Assembly: GCA_963277665.1 (NCBI GenBank)
Contig: OY728160.1
Span: 51,754,605-51,818,604 of the forward strand
Source of the DNA: Viscum album
Taxonomy: Eukaryota > Streptophyta > Magnoliopsida > Santalales > Viscaceae
Reading direction: 5' to 3'
DNA: 64,000 nucleotides
Positions 14,300-25,239 of this stretch are shown piece after piece; the stretch's first letter is position 1; every line of letters starts with the position of its first letter. The notes beneath the pieces were generated by a model, which worked only from the letters and a program-made list of their open reading frames with translations, ran no database searches and was not told where the DNA came from. A program made the translations under genes and the position numbers.

Positions 14300-14630
14300 T
14301 TAATTTAAATACATATTTTTTCTTTCCAATTATGTTTAAAAATATTCTAATTAAACTATAATTTTTTTTATTGAAATGCATAACATAACTATAATGTTTT
14401 GAGTAGATAATATCATATTAGATACAAGAAAATAAATTGGTTAATTTATTACTTTTTTTATGACTATAACTTCATTTCTGTCCAAATTTGATGTATAACA
14501 TTTCACCTTGTCATAATATTCTTTATCTAACAATAGTTGTGGGAGAGAATAATACTCTTATAAAACATTAAATAAATTTTTCAATCTTATATTTGAATGA
14601 TCCATTAGAAAATATATTTGATGTCTGAAT
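14300..14630 (-). pseudogene. TNP2 transposase, downstream fragment
   Basis: Minus-strand reading next to the LTR boundary gives RHQIYFLMDHSNIRLKNLFN. This matches the GHRRFLP-DHP-R-x-K-x-x-FNG region of TNP2 that normally follows the zinc-binding YSVKGHKACPIC motif. Further on, a K-F-G-Q-K segment and a KKKYVFKL segment fit the family motifs KFGK and WKKKSIFFELPYW. The part that should precede it lies 23 kb away at 37,918-38,540, which shows that the retrotransposon landed inside the TNP2 coding sequence. The frame contains several stops. Confidence 0.75.
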
Positions 14631-16190
14631 TGTAATTCCACAACCCCAATTACCTAGAGTCGGTGCATTATTTTAATACTATAGAATTATTAAAATGAAT
14701 CATTTCCCGAAGGGACAATCAATTTATTATCCTTAAAAGTAATAGATACATACATGAGTTTTACATTACATTATAAAAGTGAGAAACTTCAACATTTTGT
14801 ATCCTTTAAACACACTCATATCCCTTATCTTATCCCTATAGGTCAGTCATAATATACTTATTCGCATCCAGGGAAAAATAAAACATAGAAAGGGGTGATC
14901 ATAGATGCTCAGTAAGGGTAAATAATATACCAGAAACTATAAACATTTATGGAAAGATGTGTAATAAAAACAAAATACTTTTAAACATAATCTTGAATAA
15001 AATATAGATAAAATAAATAAAACATTACCATATAAACATGAACATGGATATTCTATAAATCGAATAATCACATGTAATAACTAGTTTCATAACAAGGGAA
15101 TGCATAATGTCAGACATCATAACAACAAAGTCAAGGCCTCGTGCCAAGACTACAAAAAAATATTTTGTCAAGGACTTGTGTCAAGACACTAGTTTTTCTC
15201 ATTAGACAAAACAATTAATCGAGGAGATATAGAAAGCTCCACCTTTCATTTACTAAGTCCAATGCATTACTCATATAAAAATATAGAATCTTAACATAAA
15301 CATCATTATTAAAACTAGCATAAAAAAATTCAATAATTTATCCATAAATCATGAATGGTATAAAAATTGAAGATTCATAGCCAAACATATCATAACTTAT
15401 TCAATATAATATTTAAGACTATATTTATAATAAATCAACCTCAATCAAGAATAATATCTAGTAAAGGATGTTGACATAGTTGAAAATGATCAGTAAATAA
15501 CTTTAAGAGAAATATCATCATTTGTGAAATATTTTAAAATTACCTCATTTATAAAATAGTAATTTAAAAGATATTTCTGAATCAATGTGTCCCATACCAC
15601 TTTAAAACTATTGAATGTAATTAACATTTTAAAACAATCATGTTTATATAAATAAATCCTTAAAATCAATTTAAAAACATGGACATTAATTAAAATGATT
15701 TGGATAAATAAATCCTTAAAACATTTAAATGATGATATAGTGAAATAGTACCTTCCATAAAACTTAAAATATTCATCTTGAAATTTTTTTTATTACACAT
15801 AGACATGGATGATAAATATTTCCCAAAAAATACTTACACATAAACAATCTTGGCTAATAATGAGATTAAGGAATTAACCCTTACATTGTAATTTAATTTG
15901 GTAAAGGGTAAGTTAAACCTCTTGAATAATGACCAAATTATGTTATTAAATTATAACAAAGCCATATTTATATTTATTATATCATACATGATTCATTTAT
16001 GGATTTTTATTACCCATTTAATAATAATATCTTTGTTAAAATAAAATTTGGTGTAATAATCACTTTCTTTATCATACACATTTTAACTTGTTATTAATGA
16101 TAATATATCATGATTTAATTGATTCTGGAATATAAACCATTATTTATTTATCATATATATTCAGAGTATAAATTTTTATAACTGGTAGAT

Positions 16191-16266
16191 ATATGAAAAG
16201 GAAAACACCGTTAAGGGAGACGGTAGGCCGTACGTACGCATAAACATTGTTTTGATTTTCATATCG
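16191..16266 (-). repeat. Core stem-loop copy 1 (outer left LTR)
   Basis: The arms ATATGAAAAGGAAAAC and GTTTTGATTTTCATAT pair at 14 of 16 positions. They close a conserved core GGAGACGGTA followed by GGCCGTACGTACGCA. Inside the core, ACGG and CCGT form a small stem with a four-base loop. The same core recurs about every 190-200 bases. Confidence 0.8.
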
Positions 16267-16395
16267 TATTGAACGGAAGTTATTGAATGAGATATATGTA
16301 TATATATATATTACAGTAGAATCATTATGTCATATATTACATATATATTAATAATAAAATTTTTATGATCATAGTTGAATTGTGAACATGGACAT

Positions 16396-16455
16396 GAATC
16401 TCATCACGTCGTGGAGACAGTATGTTGTACGTACGCATTAGCGATGATATCATTC
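16396..16455 (-). repeat. Core stem-loop copy 2 (outer left LTR)
   Basis: The conserved core is at 16,412-16,437, with inner stem ACAG/TTGT instead of ACGG/CCGT. Its closing arms start GAATCTCATCAC and end GATGATATCATTC. They pair with small bulges and share no sequence with the arms of copy 1. Confidence 0.7.
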
Positions 16456-16577
16456 TATTGATGGTGAAATCGTATGTAATTGGATGATATATTACATATA
16501 AATAATAATTTAAATGTTATATTTATTATTTCTGTCAATTATACTCATTATTATAACCATTAAAATAATAATGTGTA

Positions 16578-16647
16578 GAATAACAAAATACACCACGACG
16601 TGGAGACGGTGAACTGTACGTACGCAAGTATGGTGACATTGTCATTC
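16578..16647 (-). repeat. Core stem-loop copy 3 (outer left LTR)
   Basis: The core is at 16,601-16,626. The arms GAATAACAAAATACACCA and TGGTGACATTGTCATTC pair along most of their length. The inner stem is ACGG/CTGT, held by a G-T pair. Confidence 0.75.
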
Positions 16648-16792
16648 ATAATATATAGAATAATCAATATGGTTGTAAAAATTTAATAATAACATCATAG
16701 TATGTATAGGGTACCGTATTAATTATTTTGGAATGCAAAAAACAAAGAAATAGGAAGTGTAAGAAGAAAATAATTTCGAAAGAGGTGATGAA

Positions 16793-16802
16793 ATAATTAC
16801 CT
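16793..16802 (-). promoter_or_regulatory. Conserved 5' splice-site-like motif GAGGTAATT
   Basis: On the minus strand GAGGTAATTATTT lies about 180 bases downstream of the TATA box at 16,972-16,979. The same motif recurs at 35,657 (GAGGTAATTATTT) and 48,113 (GAGGTAATAATC), and as AAGGTAATGTC at 20,540 and 27,147. Conservation of the donor in diverged LTRs suggests a spliced leader exon. Confidence 0.5.
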
Positions 16803-16971
16803 CGTCTTCAGGTGCTTCCATTTGATTAGAAACAAAAGTGCATCATCAGTTGGATTTATTATCAAATTAAGGCCTATAAGTTGAAGTGAGGGTAGTTAGG
16901 AAGATATTTTATCAGGGTTTGGTTGAGGCAAAAGGCTTTGGAGGTGTGATTTTTAGAGAAGGGGAACTACA

Positions 16972-16979
16972 CTTTTATA
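16972..16979 (-). promoter_or_regulatory. LTR TATA box (TATAAAAG)
   Basis: The minus strand reads CTCTTATAAAAGTG. The same TATAAAAG occurs at the corresponding place in both inner LTRs and at 48,287, so it probably marks the U3/R boundary of this LTR family. Confidence 0.65.
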
Positions 16980-17381
16980 AGAGAGGTTTGGGTCACTTTA
17001 GGAAAATCTTAAAATATTTGTTATCATACAATCATATTCGATTTATAATGGCTCCAAAAATATTTATTTTGAGGCTAAGGTAGGGATTGGTAGAAAACCT
17101 ATCAAATAATAGGTTTTAGACAGGTTTAGGTCACCATATTGACCTTATCTTTTAGATTTAGCTCTTAGTTAAATAGTTTAACTTTTACCATGTATTCTTG
17201 TATTATTACAATAAATTGTTTATAAACATTATATTAAAAGACAAGTGAACCCCAAATGGTTCATTAATGAAATACCTATCATTATATGATCCCATTTGAT
17301 GAAATATTATAATTTTATGAATATTATATCATTTAATAATATAGTATTGGTTATAAAAAATCATTTATGTCAATTTTGACA

Positions 17382-17386
17382 CTATT
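17382..17386. repeat. Target-site duplication CTATT (left copy)
   Basis: CTATT directly precedes the inner element and is repeated at 28,959-28,963 directly after it. The homologous empty site at 36,242-36,246 carries a single CTATT. Confidence 0.9.
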
Positions 17387-18657
17387 TATAAGGCCCCATC
17401 CTTAAACCTTACTTAATCTTGAGTTATTAAAAGATTACACATTGAGGATCTTTTTATGTTTAGATTTTTTGAGAATTAGATCATGAAACTTGCATTACAT
17501 TCCACATTTAAACAAAGTGGTTACCTAAAAGACAATATTCATTCTTCCCATCAACGGAAACATATTTAAAATAAAACATGGATTCTTTCTTGACACATCC
17601 TTGAAATTATCATCACATAATGTACCTTTCACTTGACCTGTGATAAACATTTCAAAAACATGGGATGAGCATAAAAATCTCAGTAAGGGTTATAAAAATA
17701 TGGAAAGGAAACATGAGTTCATATATACATAAGAATGAAATCATACTTTACCCATAAAACATAGGCAGTTTAACATACCTCATCAAACCATTATAAATCA
17801 TAGAAATCATAAGACATAAAGGTAACTTGAGGCATTCATAACATTCTTACGTAGGGAGTAACCCTCTTGGTTACATTTGGAATACCCATCACAGTATATT
17901 CCCAAAATCTTTTCGGAGAAACCTTAACCTTTCACTCCTTCACGTTACCCAATGCATTGGAGAGCTATATCGGGCTCACCCTCCCTTAGTTTATCACGGA
18001 ACCACCCGTCTTCATAATAATGACCAAGAACCTCAACATAATCGTATGAAATAAAACATGCATAAAGGAAACATAACATTTCCACCTTTCAATCACAAGA
18101 TATCAATAAAACACATTGATATAAAAACATTATGAAAACCATTTTCAATACCAAAATAAAAGAAAAGTAAAACATGGTATTTATTTTTCTTTTAAAAAGT
18201 AGGAATGGCTTGTAGAGGAAGCTGAAACTCAAATAACGGTCACGGCGGCAGAGAAGTCATTGTCACCGCATACGTATGACAAAAACATCCCCTTTTGTTG
18301 TTTAGTAAAACGCTTCATATAAAAATTATTCCTTTTGGATAAGCGTAAAAGTCAAAGGGGTTTAAACACCATATAAAAGAAGGTTGTGTATAAAACAAAA
18401 TATGCCTCAATGAAAGGAGATTGAGACGAAGTCCTATACAAAGACGGTATCCTTAGTTTAAAGATAAATCAATTACATAATTATGTGTGACAAACGAATA
18501 CCCCAAATATAAGTGGATATTAAGTGTAAAATAATCAAAGGTCATTCACACATATTCAAAGGATGACATATTTAATAACTACATGTTGAACCCAAATAAA
18601 TCGAAATTGGGGTAAGAAGTTCCCTTGACAGCCTAACGTCGTCACATCAAAATGAGT

Positions 18658-18688
18658 TGATGAGAGATAAAAAAAGGGTATCTCATCA
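18658..18688 (-). repeat. Small hairpin, module A
   Basis: TGATGAGA pairs with TCTCATCA around a loop containing AAAGGGT. Related hairpins lie at 19,049 and 19,250 in the same LTR. Confidence 0.7.
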
Positions 18689-19048
18689 CTTGGACATAAA
18701 ATTTACATCAACAAGGATATATGAGAACATATCCCAACATAACAATATGTAAATTAAAAGACCCAACAAAAGAAGTCTTTTAAAAAGAGGAGGGTGAAAG
18801 GTTCCCTTACCGACATGGGTATCTTTTGAAACATACGCCCCGTGAAAGAAGGATAATACAACATTGATGTAAATACCCATAAATGAAATAATATTACACA
18901 ATGAGTAAAATAATGGTCAGTACGTACACCACTCAAAGGAAATTGTGGAAAATGTAGCATAAATCTCACGGGAATAAAAGTGGGATGAAAAATCACTTAC
19001 GAAAACTCAGCAGCCTAACGGCGCCACTTAAAACTTCCAAAAATGGAT

Positions 19049-19076
19049 TGATGAGATCAAATAGGGTATCTCATCA
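19049..19076 (-). repeat. Small hairpin, module C
   Basis: TGATGAGAT pairs perfectly with ATCTCATCA over nine bases, with the loop CAAATAGGGT. Confidence 0.75.
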
Positions 19077-19249
19077 CATTAAAAAAAATTTACAGAAAGA
19101 GGAATATAAAAGAAAATCCCCAATAATAACAAATATTAGCTTAAAATAAGTGACATAAAGGAGAGTACTTAAAGAGAAAGAGAGAGGTTAGATCTCTTAC
19201 GAAAATTCGGCAGCCTAACGGCGCCACTCAAAACTTGCAAAATGGATTA

Positions 19250-19273
19250 ATGAGAGAGAATAGGGTCTCTCAT
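19250..19273 (-). repeat. Small hairpin, module D
   Basis: ATGAGAGA pairs with TCTCTCAT. Compared with module C the stem base changed on both sides (T to G with A to C), so pairing is kept; the loop AATAGGG part is conserved. Confidence 0.65.
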
Positions 19274-19722
19274 CATATGAACATAAAAATTACCGAAAGA
19301 GTAATATAAAATAACATCCCAATAACAAGAAGTATGAGCTTATAAGGAATGACATAAAAGAGTGAACTTAAAAACAAAGAGAGGAGTAAGATCCCTTACC
19401 TCAAGACCAACTTGTCTTGTTCGTTTCTTTATATTCATGAATAATAAACTTTGGTCAATTAATAATTGCCTACGTACCTCCTTTATAGATTTTTATTCAG
19501 TTCATATTAAATATTATAATGTTATAATAATTGTTTAATAATGTTAGTTCATATCAGACGTTTTTGTCGATGTTTGGTATATGAGTCAAAAATGAAATTG
19601 TTTGAAAAAAGATTTCCCATGTAGTTATATGTAAATAATTTCCAGAATAGTATTAATGATTAAAATATCATATATTTCCAGTAAATATTCATTTTATACT
19701 ATTCCATATCATTTGGAGATAA

Positions 19723-19790
19723 AAAACAAAAAGCATCATTCATGGAGACGGTAGGCCATACATACGCATAAACGCTACTTTCATTTTTTG
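19723..19790 (-). repeat. Core stem-loop copy 4 (inner left LTR)
   Basis: The core GGAGACGGTAGGCC is followed by ATACATACGCA, with TTCATG and CATAAAC flanks. It is decayed relative to the partner at 26,351-26,412, where CGTTCATG and CATGAACG pair perfectly. Confidence 0.65.
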
Positions 19791-19818
19791 TCATATTAAT
19801 TGAATTAAAAAAAGAGAG

Positions 19819-19844
19819 ATATATATATATATATATATATATAT
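19819..19844. repeat. (AT)n microsatellite, length differs between LTRs
   Basis: About 26 bases of AT repeat here against about 8 at 26,448-26,455 in the partner LTR, a change after insertion. Confidence 0.9.
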
Positions 19845-19944
19845 GTTATAATTCCAGAATGATATCCATAATTTAGATGTAATATATTACATATATATCC
19901 ATTATATATATGTACTTATAATATTACATAACATTTTGAGATAA

Positions 19945-20009
19945 GAAATGAAATGTACCGTTCATGGAGACGGTAAGCCGTACGTACGCATGAACGCTAC
20001 TTCCATTTC
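19945..20009 (-). repeat. Core stem-loop copy 5 (inner left LTR)
   Basis: The outer arms are GAAATG (19,945) and CATTTC (20,004), then CGTTCATG and CATGAACG pair over eight bases, then the core with ACGG/CCGT and loop TAAG. The partner LTR has GAAGTG and CACTTC at the same places, a paired change. Confidence 0.85.
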
Positions 20010-20142
20010 TATTTCATATTTAATGGAATTAAAACATAATGATTCATAATAGTATTTCAATTAAAGTATGGTATCATATATAATATCATTAAATATATCC
20101 TTTATACGTACCACATATGGTATTAACGAATCAAATCACTTT

Positions 20143-20166
20143 GAGGGGGCGGTAGTCCGCACTTCC
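20143..20166 (-). repeat. Core-like copy 6 (inner left LTR)
   Basis: Inner stem GCGG/CCGC with loop TAGT, replacing ACGG/CCGT. The right half of the core (TACGTACGCA) is lost. Confidence 0.5.
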
Positions 20167-20710
20167 TTAAATGAAGATATCACGTTTACCCATAATGGAA
20201 ACCATAAAGGTATTCCCAAAATGAAAAATACAGAATCTTAAGGAAAACATAAAAATATTATATATCATATATAAATATAGTGTCATCTTAATGGCCAACT
20301 TTGAAGGTGTTAAAAGAATGTTGAACAATCATCGTTTCGGGAGGCCGAAATTTTCCATCCACAGAAACAGTATGTTCTTTATCCATTAGATGTAGGTGTG
20401 TGAAAGTGTAGCTAGAATAATTATTATAACAACATCCTAATATATTTATGATACTGTATTTGTTACAAAAGAAATGAATAAAAAGATTTTAGGGGGTTGG
20501 AGAAGAAAAATAAAACAAAAGGACTCAAGTGAAGACATTACCTTAAAATCGGGTAACTCCCTTTGGTTTGAGCTCAAAGGCTTCCTTGGGAAGACTTATG
20601 CCCAAAGTGAGGCTTCAAGGAGTAAGAGAGGGAAGTGGAGAGACAAAATTTGTAGAGGATGGCCGATCCAAAGGCTTTGGGAGTGTGGGTAAAGAGGTAG
20701 AGGTGGGGGC

Positions 20711-20718
20711 CTTTTATA
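20711..20718 (-). promoter_or_regulatory. LTR TATA box (TATAAAAG)
   Basis: The minus strand reads CTCTTATAAAAGGCCCCCAC, a strong core promoter context. It lies about 1.63 kb inside the LTR from its TGTAAC end, leaving a transcribed leader of over 3 kb. Confidence 0.7.
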
Positions 20719-22346
20719 AGAGGAGAGGAGGGGTACTCTTGGAAGGTAAAGAAAAGTCACTTTATTTTTAAATTTTATTCGGATTTAAGAGGTCCCACAT
20801 TGATGTGTTTCGAGGATAAGGTGATAAGGGTTATAAATCCACTCATCCAATTGGTTTTTGACATGTGTAGGTATTATATATTACATTATCTTTCGATTTT
20901 ATTTAAATCGTTAAATAATGAGGTCATCGCTGCATCATCATGATGTCATTAATAATTTAATTTATTTAATGTCTAAAAATTATAAAACAAATACCATGAT
21001 ATAGGAAATAATTTTATATTTCCAATGAACATTTATAGTCAAAAAGAAGATTTGTATAACCACATGTAAAAATTGTTTTAGTAAAACATTTCATGTTTGT
21101 TTTATTTTTACTTTAACTTTAAATAAAAAGATATTAATGTCATTTTCCAACCAAAGTGACTTCAAGGGTTCCCCAAGTTGAACCATGGGTTGTCTTCTTC
21201 GGAAATGACACATACAATGAGGTTAGTAAATGTGTCATGTTCCTTTCATTTTATCAAAACATTATTTTTACCTTAAACTACACTAATTACCTCTAATCGC
21301 GATTAAAAACTTAATAAGTTACTATTCACCAAAAAATTATTTTTATCCCATTGAACCAAATTTTACTTCTTAATGACAACCATGTATGTCGGGTTTTTGA
21401 AATTAAAAACACAAAGATGGAAAAATTTAATTTAAATCGAAAAATCAGATTTTATTAGTACCACTTAGTGGTTTCACTGTTCATCAAAAATTGATGTTTT
21501 TCAGAAAAATCCAAAAAATTCACCCTAAGCTATATTTGATATTCATAATTCAAAAATGAAGTCTATTTTACAAAATTCAAAAAATATAAGTCACATTAAT
21601 TAATTTAAAAATTAATTCCGGCTGTCAGTGCAAATAGCCTGTTTTTATGAAACAATATGTATCAAAAGATTGACACTAATTTATGTCTGATTTCAAAGTG
21701 AAATTAATTCCAACGAACACTATTGGATTTAATGGAAAAATATATTCTAATTTTACTTTAAAACCAATTAAAAATATAATATAATCATATAAATAAATTA
21801 GATTAAAAAGATGTTTTTAATTAAAATACTACATTTTACACTATTCATTAATAAATGAACTTTATCATAAAGATACCAAAAATTTACACAAAGTAAATTT
21901 TGAGATCCCAATTCTTAAGAAGAGTTTTATTTTGTCCAAAAGGATATATAATAGTGAACAAAAATATATTTAATGATGTTTCTCCATCAAAAGGCGATAA
22001 GTGAACCTTTAGTGAAAACTAGGGCATATACGCCTAAAATTGAATTCTTTCCATATTTTATAACTTTATCTTTTATTGGATAAATGTAAAAACATTTAAA
22101 AACATATATAATCATATTTTATTTATTTCTATCCATTCACACCAATACAATGGCTACATGTTAACTACCATTTAAAATAATATTATTTTATTATTAGAGT
22201 GCAACGTAAGATTCACAAGAAACTCGTTGTTGCGTGTTTGGTACGCCATCGAGCATAACGTACCCTTTAAAGTCATATTAATATTTTATTCACTAATATG
22301 GATAAATATGAAAATGTCATATTCTTTATTTACCTGGGGTGTTACA

Positions 22347-22370
22347 TCCTTCCCCCCCCCCTTTTGGGAA
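22347..22370 (-). other. Polypurine tract of the inner element
   Basis: The minus strand reads CCCAAAAGGGGGGGGGG followed by AAGGA, directly before the TGTAACACCCC start of the 3' LTR. This is the usual plus-strand priming site of Ty3/gypsy elements. Confidence 0.9.
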
Positions 22371-23290
22371 TTGCGTCCTCGCAATTTTTAAAATTGAGCT
22401 TGGAAACATCCTTGAAAGTCCCACATCAGAACAAGAGTCGGTAAAAAATCACTTTAAAATAAAGGAAGATAAGTACATAGGTCACCCGAGTTAACCCATA
22501 TGTAGAAAAACATGGACATGGAAGAAAAGGCAAAGGGTCATGTTCTTGAGGGAGAGTGATAGTAAACATGTCTAGGAGAAATTTAGCCATAAGAAAATCC
22601 CAAACTTGTGATGGGTTAAATGATATTCGATTCCCCAGTAGGAAAAGTTAATAGGAAAAATTTTTGTTTTATGTTACCTCTTATTGAGGAATTTATTCAT
22701 AAGGAAACATAATCACTTATCATGTTGACTTTCAACTTTTACTAGATTCCTTAATCAAACTCATATTTTTTTTCCAAAAGACGAGTAGTTAGGGAGACTT
22801 GTTTGCATTAAGAGTACTATAATAAACTTCTAGAGAATCACCTAATCCACCAAAGAGAACTATATACTTCCCATATATTAAGACCTTAACCAAAACCAAA
22901 ACCAAAATGGTTAGTACAAGGTCAGATAAACTAGAAAATGATAACCCTTTAGAAAGAAAATCTATTCTTAATCTCCAAAATTTGTCCAACAAAACCCAAA
23001 GTTCAACGAGGACCATCTGATAGACAATTTGTCCATAAAATTCTTCAAAGTAAACCAATCTAAGATTGAAACCCAAATATTTGAAGGATTTAGTCACATA
23101 GTATTCCAAGTTAAATCGTAAAATTTATCTCCAAACAACATCAGTTGCTCTTAATGTCTCGTATTGAAAAGTAATTAACCTAATCACATATCCTCCATGA
23201 TAGGTAAATAAATTTCCATAGATAACACAAAATCAACTTACTCTTAATTCATAAAATCATATAATTAAAAAGAATCAGTTAAACTAACCA

Positions 23291-23412
23291 GGGAATTCAT
23301 GTAGTCCAATGGTAGGCGATAAATACTAGTCTCACTTTGGTTGTGGGTTCGATTCCCGCAGCTTTGTCCGACGCGACGGGTTGTCACACGGTCTTTGTGT
23401 TGTCCTTTTTCC
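23291..23412 (+). mobile_element. tRNA-derived SINE-like segment
   Basis: Box A TAGTCCAATGG is at 23,302-23,312 and box B GGTTCGATTCC at 23,346-23,356, the latter matching the pol III consensus GGTTCGANTCC exactly. The spacing of 33 bases is normal for a tRNA-type promoter. A body with CGACGCGACGGGTTGTCACA follows and ends in a T-rich stretch. A diverged copy in the same orientation lies in the interior of the outer element at 31,244-31,357. It could also be called a tRNA pseudogene, but the body and second copy favour a SINE. Confidence 0.7.
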
Positions 23413-23568
23413 AAATCTATATAATTCTTAAATCATTCCCCCAAAAGAGATAAAATCATCAAAAATGATCATAACATATTTTAACCTCATGTTTATCTCA
23501 TGCCTTTCATTTTCCAGCATATCATATAATAACCCATAATTACCTCAAAAGTAAGGATCTTATAAACT

Positions 23569-23805
23569 CTAATGATTACCTTTATAATTATAACCTGAAC
23601 TTCCACATCGATTGGTCATCTCATACATGATGCATTGTAGAACATACCAATGTTCAAGTGGTTGATCATGACTCCTTGATATTTGGTTTAGAACAACCAC
23701 GAGTTTCCTCATTGAATCCTCCATTTTATCTAGTGTCTTAATCAGAGAACCACCACAGTTTCCTTCAAACCTGTTGTCTCTTTGGTGCCTGCTAGATCCA
23801 TCCAT
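23569..23805 (-). CDS. 78-codon open frame, possible gag N-terminal remnant
   Basis: Opens with MDGSSRHQRDNRFEGN about 200 bases downstream of the primer-binding site, where gag of a Ty3/gypsy element would start. The charged SLIKTLDKMEDSMRKL segment looks like the helical, polar start of plant gypsy gag proteins, but no diagnostic motif is present and no zinc knuckle follows. The frame ends after 78 codons and the rest of gag is missing. It could be a surviving gag start kept because it overlaps RNA signals, or a chance opening. No function is claimed. Confidence 0.35.
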   Translation of the reverse strand: MDGSSRHQRDNRFEGNCGGSLIKTLDKMEDSMRKLVVVLNQISRSHDQPLEHWYVLQCIMYEMTNRCGSSGYNYKGNH

Positions 23806-23995
23806 TCACTAAAAATAGAAATGTATGTGTGAGTATATCAACAAAATCATCATGTACTAATGAGTAAGGTAAACACTAAGATATACCTACTCATTCACTT
23901 TATCTAAAACTAGTACTCTTTCGGAAATCATAACCATTATGGTAATGTCACTTATTCTTAATGAATACCCAAACCTCTAAAGTTATCAAAACTAA

Positions 23996-24009
23996 CCTTT
24001 GATACCAAC
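23996..24009 (-). other. Primer-binding site (initiator tRNA-Met type)
   Basis: The minus strand reads TTGGTATCAAAGG immediately downstream of the 5' LTR. The first nine bases match the usual plant TGGTATCAGAGC primer site complementary to initiator tRNA-Met. Confidence 0.85.
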
Positions 24010-25239
24010 TATAAGGCCCCATCCTTAAACCTTACTTAATCTTGAGTTATTACATGATTACACATTGAGGATCTTTTTAGGTTTAGATTTTTAGAGAATT
24101 AGATCATGAAACTTGCATTACATTCCACATTTAAACAAAGTGGTTACCTAAAAGACAATATTCATTCTTCCCATCAACGGAAACATATTTAAAATAAAAC
24201 ACGAATTCTTTCTTGACACATCCTTGACAGTATCATCACACCATGTACCTTTCCCTTGACCTGTGAAAAACATTTCAAAAACTTGGGATGAGCATAAAAA
24301 GTGCAGTAAGGGTTATAAAAATATGGAAAGGAAACATGAGTTCATATATACATAAGAATGAAATCATACTTTACCCAAAAAACATAGGCACTTTAACATA
24401 CCTCATCAAACCATGAATAAATCATAGAAATCATAAGACATAAAGGTAACTTGAGGCATTCATAACATTCTTATGTAGGGAGTAACCCTCTTGGTTACGT
24501 TTGGAATACCCATCACAGTATATTCCCTAAATCTCTTCGGAGAAACCTTAACGTTTCACTCCTTCGCGTTACCCAATGCATTGGAGAGCTATATCGGGCT
24601 CACCCGCCCTTATTTTATCACGGAACCACCGTCTTCATAATAATTCCCAAGAACCTCAACATAATCGTATCACATAAAACATGCATAAAGGAAACATGAC
24701 ATTTCCACCTTTCAATCACAAGATATCAATAAAACACATTGATATAAAAAAATTATGAAAACCATTTTCAATACCAAAATAAAAGAAAAGTAAAACATGG
24801 TATTTATTTTTCTTTTAAGAAGAAGGTATGGCTTGTAGAGGACGCCGAAACTCAAATAACGGTCACGGCGGCATAGAAGTCATTGTCACCGCATACGTAC
24901 GACAAAAACATTCCCTTTTGTCGTTTAGTAAAACACTTCATATAAAAATGATTCCTTTTGGATAACTTAAAAGTCAAAGGGGTTTAAACACAATATAAAA
25001 TATGTTTGTGTATAAAACAAAATTTTCCTCAATGAAAGGAGATTGAGACGAAGTCCCATACAAAGACGGTATCCTTGGTTTAAGGATAAATCAATTAAAT
25101 AATTATATGTGACAAATGAATACACCAAATATAAGTGGATATTAAGTGTAAAATAATCAAAGGTCATTTACAAATATTCAAAGGATGACATATTCAATAA
25201 CTACATGTTGAACCCAAAGAAATCAAAATTGGGTTAAGA

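Larger units (their letters stand above)
14631..17386 (-). repeat. Outer element left (3') LTR, first part
   Basis: This is the 3' LTR on the minus strand, cut at 17,386 by the inner element and resuming at 28,959. It begins TGTAATTCCA, the inverted end of an LTR, and aligns with 33,028-36,246. It contains a direct repeat of the type AAGGCCTCGTGCCAAGAC at 15,133-15,190, three core stem-loops (16,191-16,647), a first-exon donor near 16,795 and a minus-strand TATA box at 16,972. By eye it is far more diverged from its partner than the inner LTR pair. Confidence 0.85.
18610..19410 (-). repeat. Tandem ~190-200-bp modules of the LTR leader
   Basis: Module starts recur near 18,619, 18,802, 18,990, 19,191 and 19,391, each marked on the plus strand by a CCCTTAC or CTTACGAAAA type motif. 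On the minus strand several of these are donor-like (CGGTAAGGG, CGTAAGTG, CGTAAGAG, GAGGTAAGGG). Three modules also carry CAGCCTAACG, with GGCGCCAC following in two of them, and then a small hairpin (TGATGAGA...TCTCATCA). The array is transcribed if the TATA box at 20,711 is used. Confidence 0.75.
17387..22346 (-). repeat. Inner element left (3') LTR
   Basis: Runs from TATAAGGCCCC to GGGGTGTTACA and aligns along its whole length with 24,010-28,958. It contains tandem modules of about 190-200 bases at 18,610-20,170, a TATA box at 20,711 (minus strand), and a long AT run at 19,819-19,844 that is only about 8 bases long in the partner LTR. Confidence 0.95.
22347..24009 (-). other. Inner element interior, 1.66 kb, non-coding
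   Basis: Too short for gag-pol. The only items visible are the polypurine tract, an embedded SINE-like segment (23,291-23,412), an open frame of 78 codons near the primer site, and the primer-binding site. A 106-codon open frame on the minus strand at 22,789-23,109 is rich in L, V and F and matches no retroelement domain I know. Segments at 22,418-22,710 align with 30,722-31,060 of the outer element, so the interiors share descent. Confidence 0.85.

Noticed and set aside
22418..22428. GTCCCACATC, similar to the plant snRNA upstream element; also at 20,792, 27,403 and 30,725
   Set aside because: No TATA box at the snRNA spacing and no snRNA sequence follows. It is simply a conserved word in this element family.
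22789..23109. 106-codon open frame on the minus strand
   Set aside because: Longest open frame in the window, but low-complexity L/V/F-rich with no motif, and not conserved as an open frame in the related outer interior.
23291..23360. A functional tRNA gene
   Set aside because: Boxes A and B are good, but no acceptor stem closes, and a diverged copy with the same extra body exists at 31,244.
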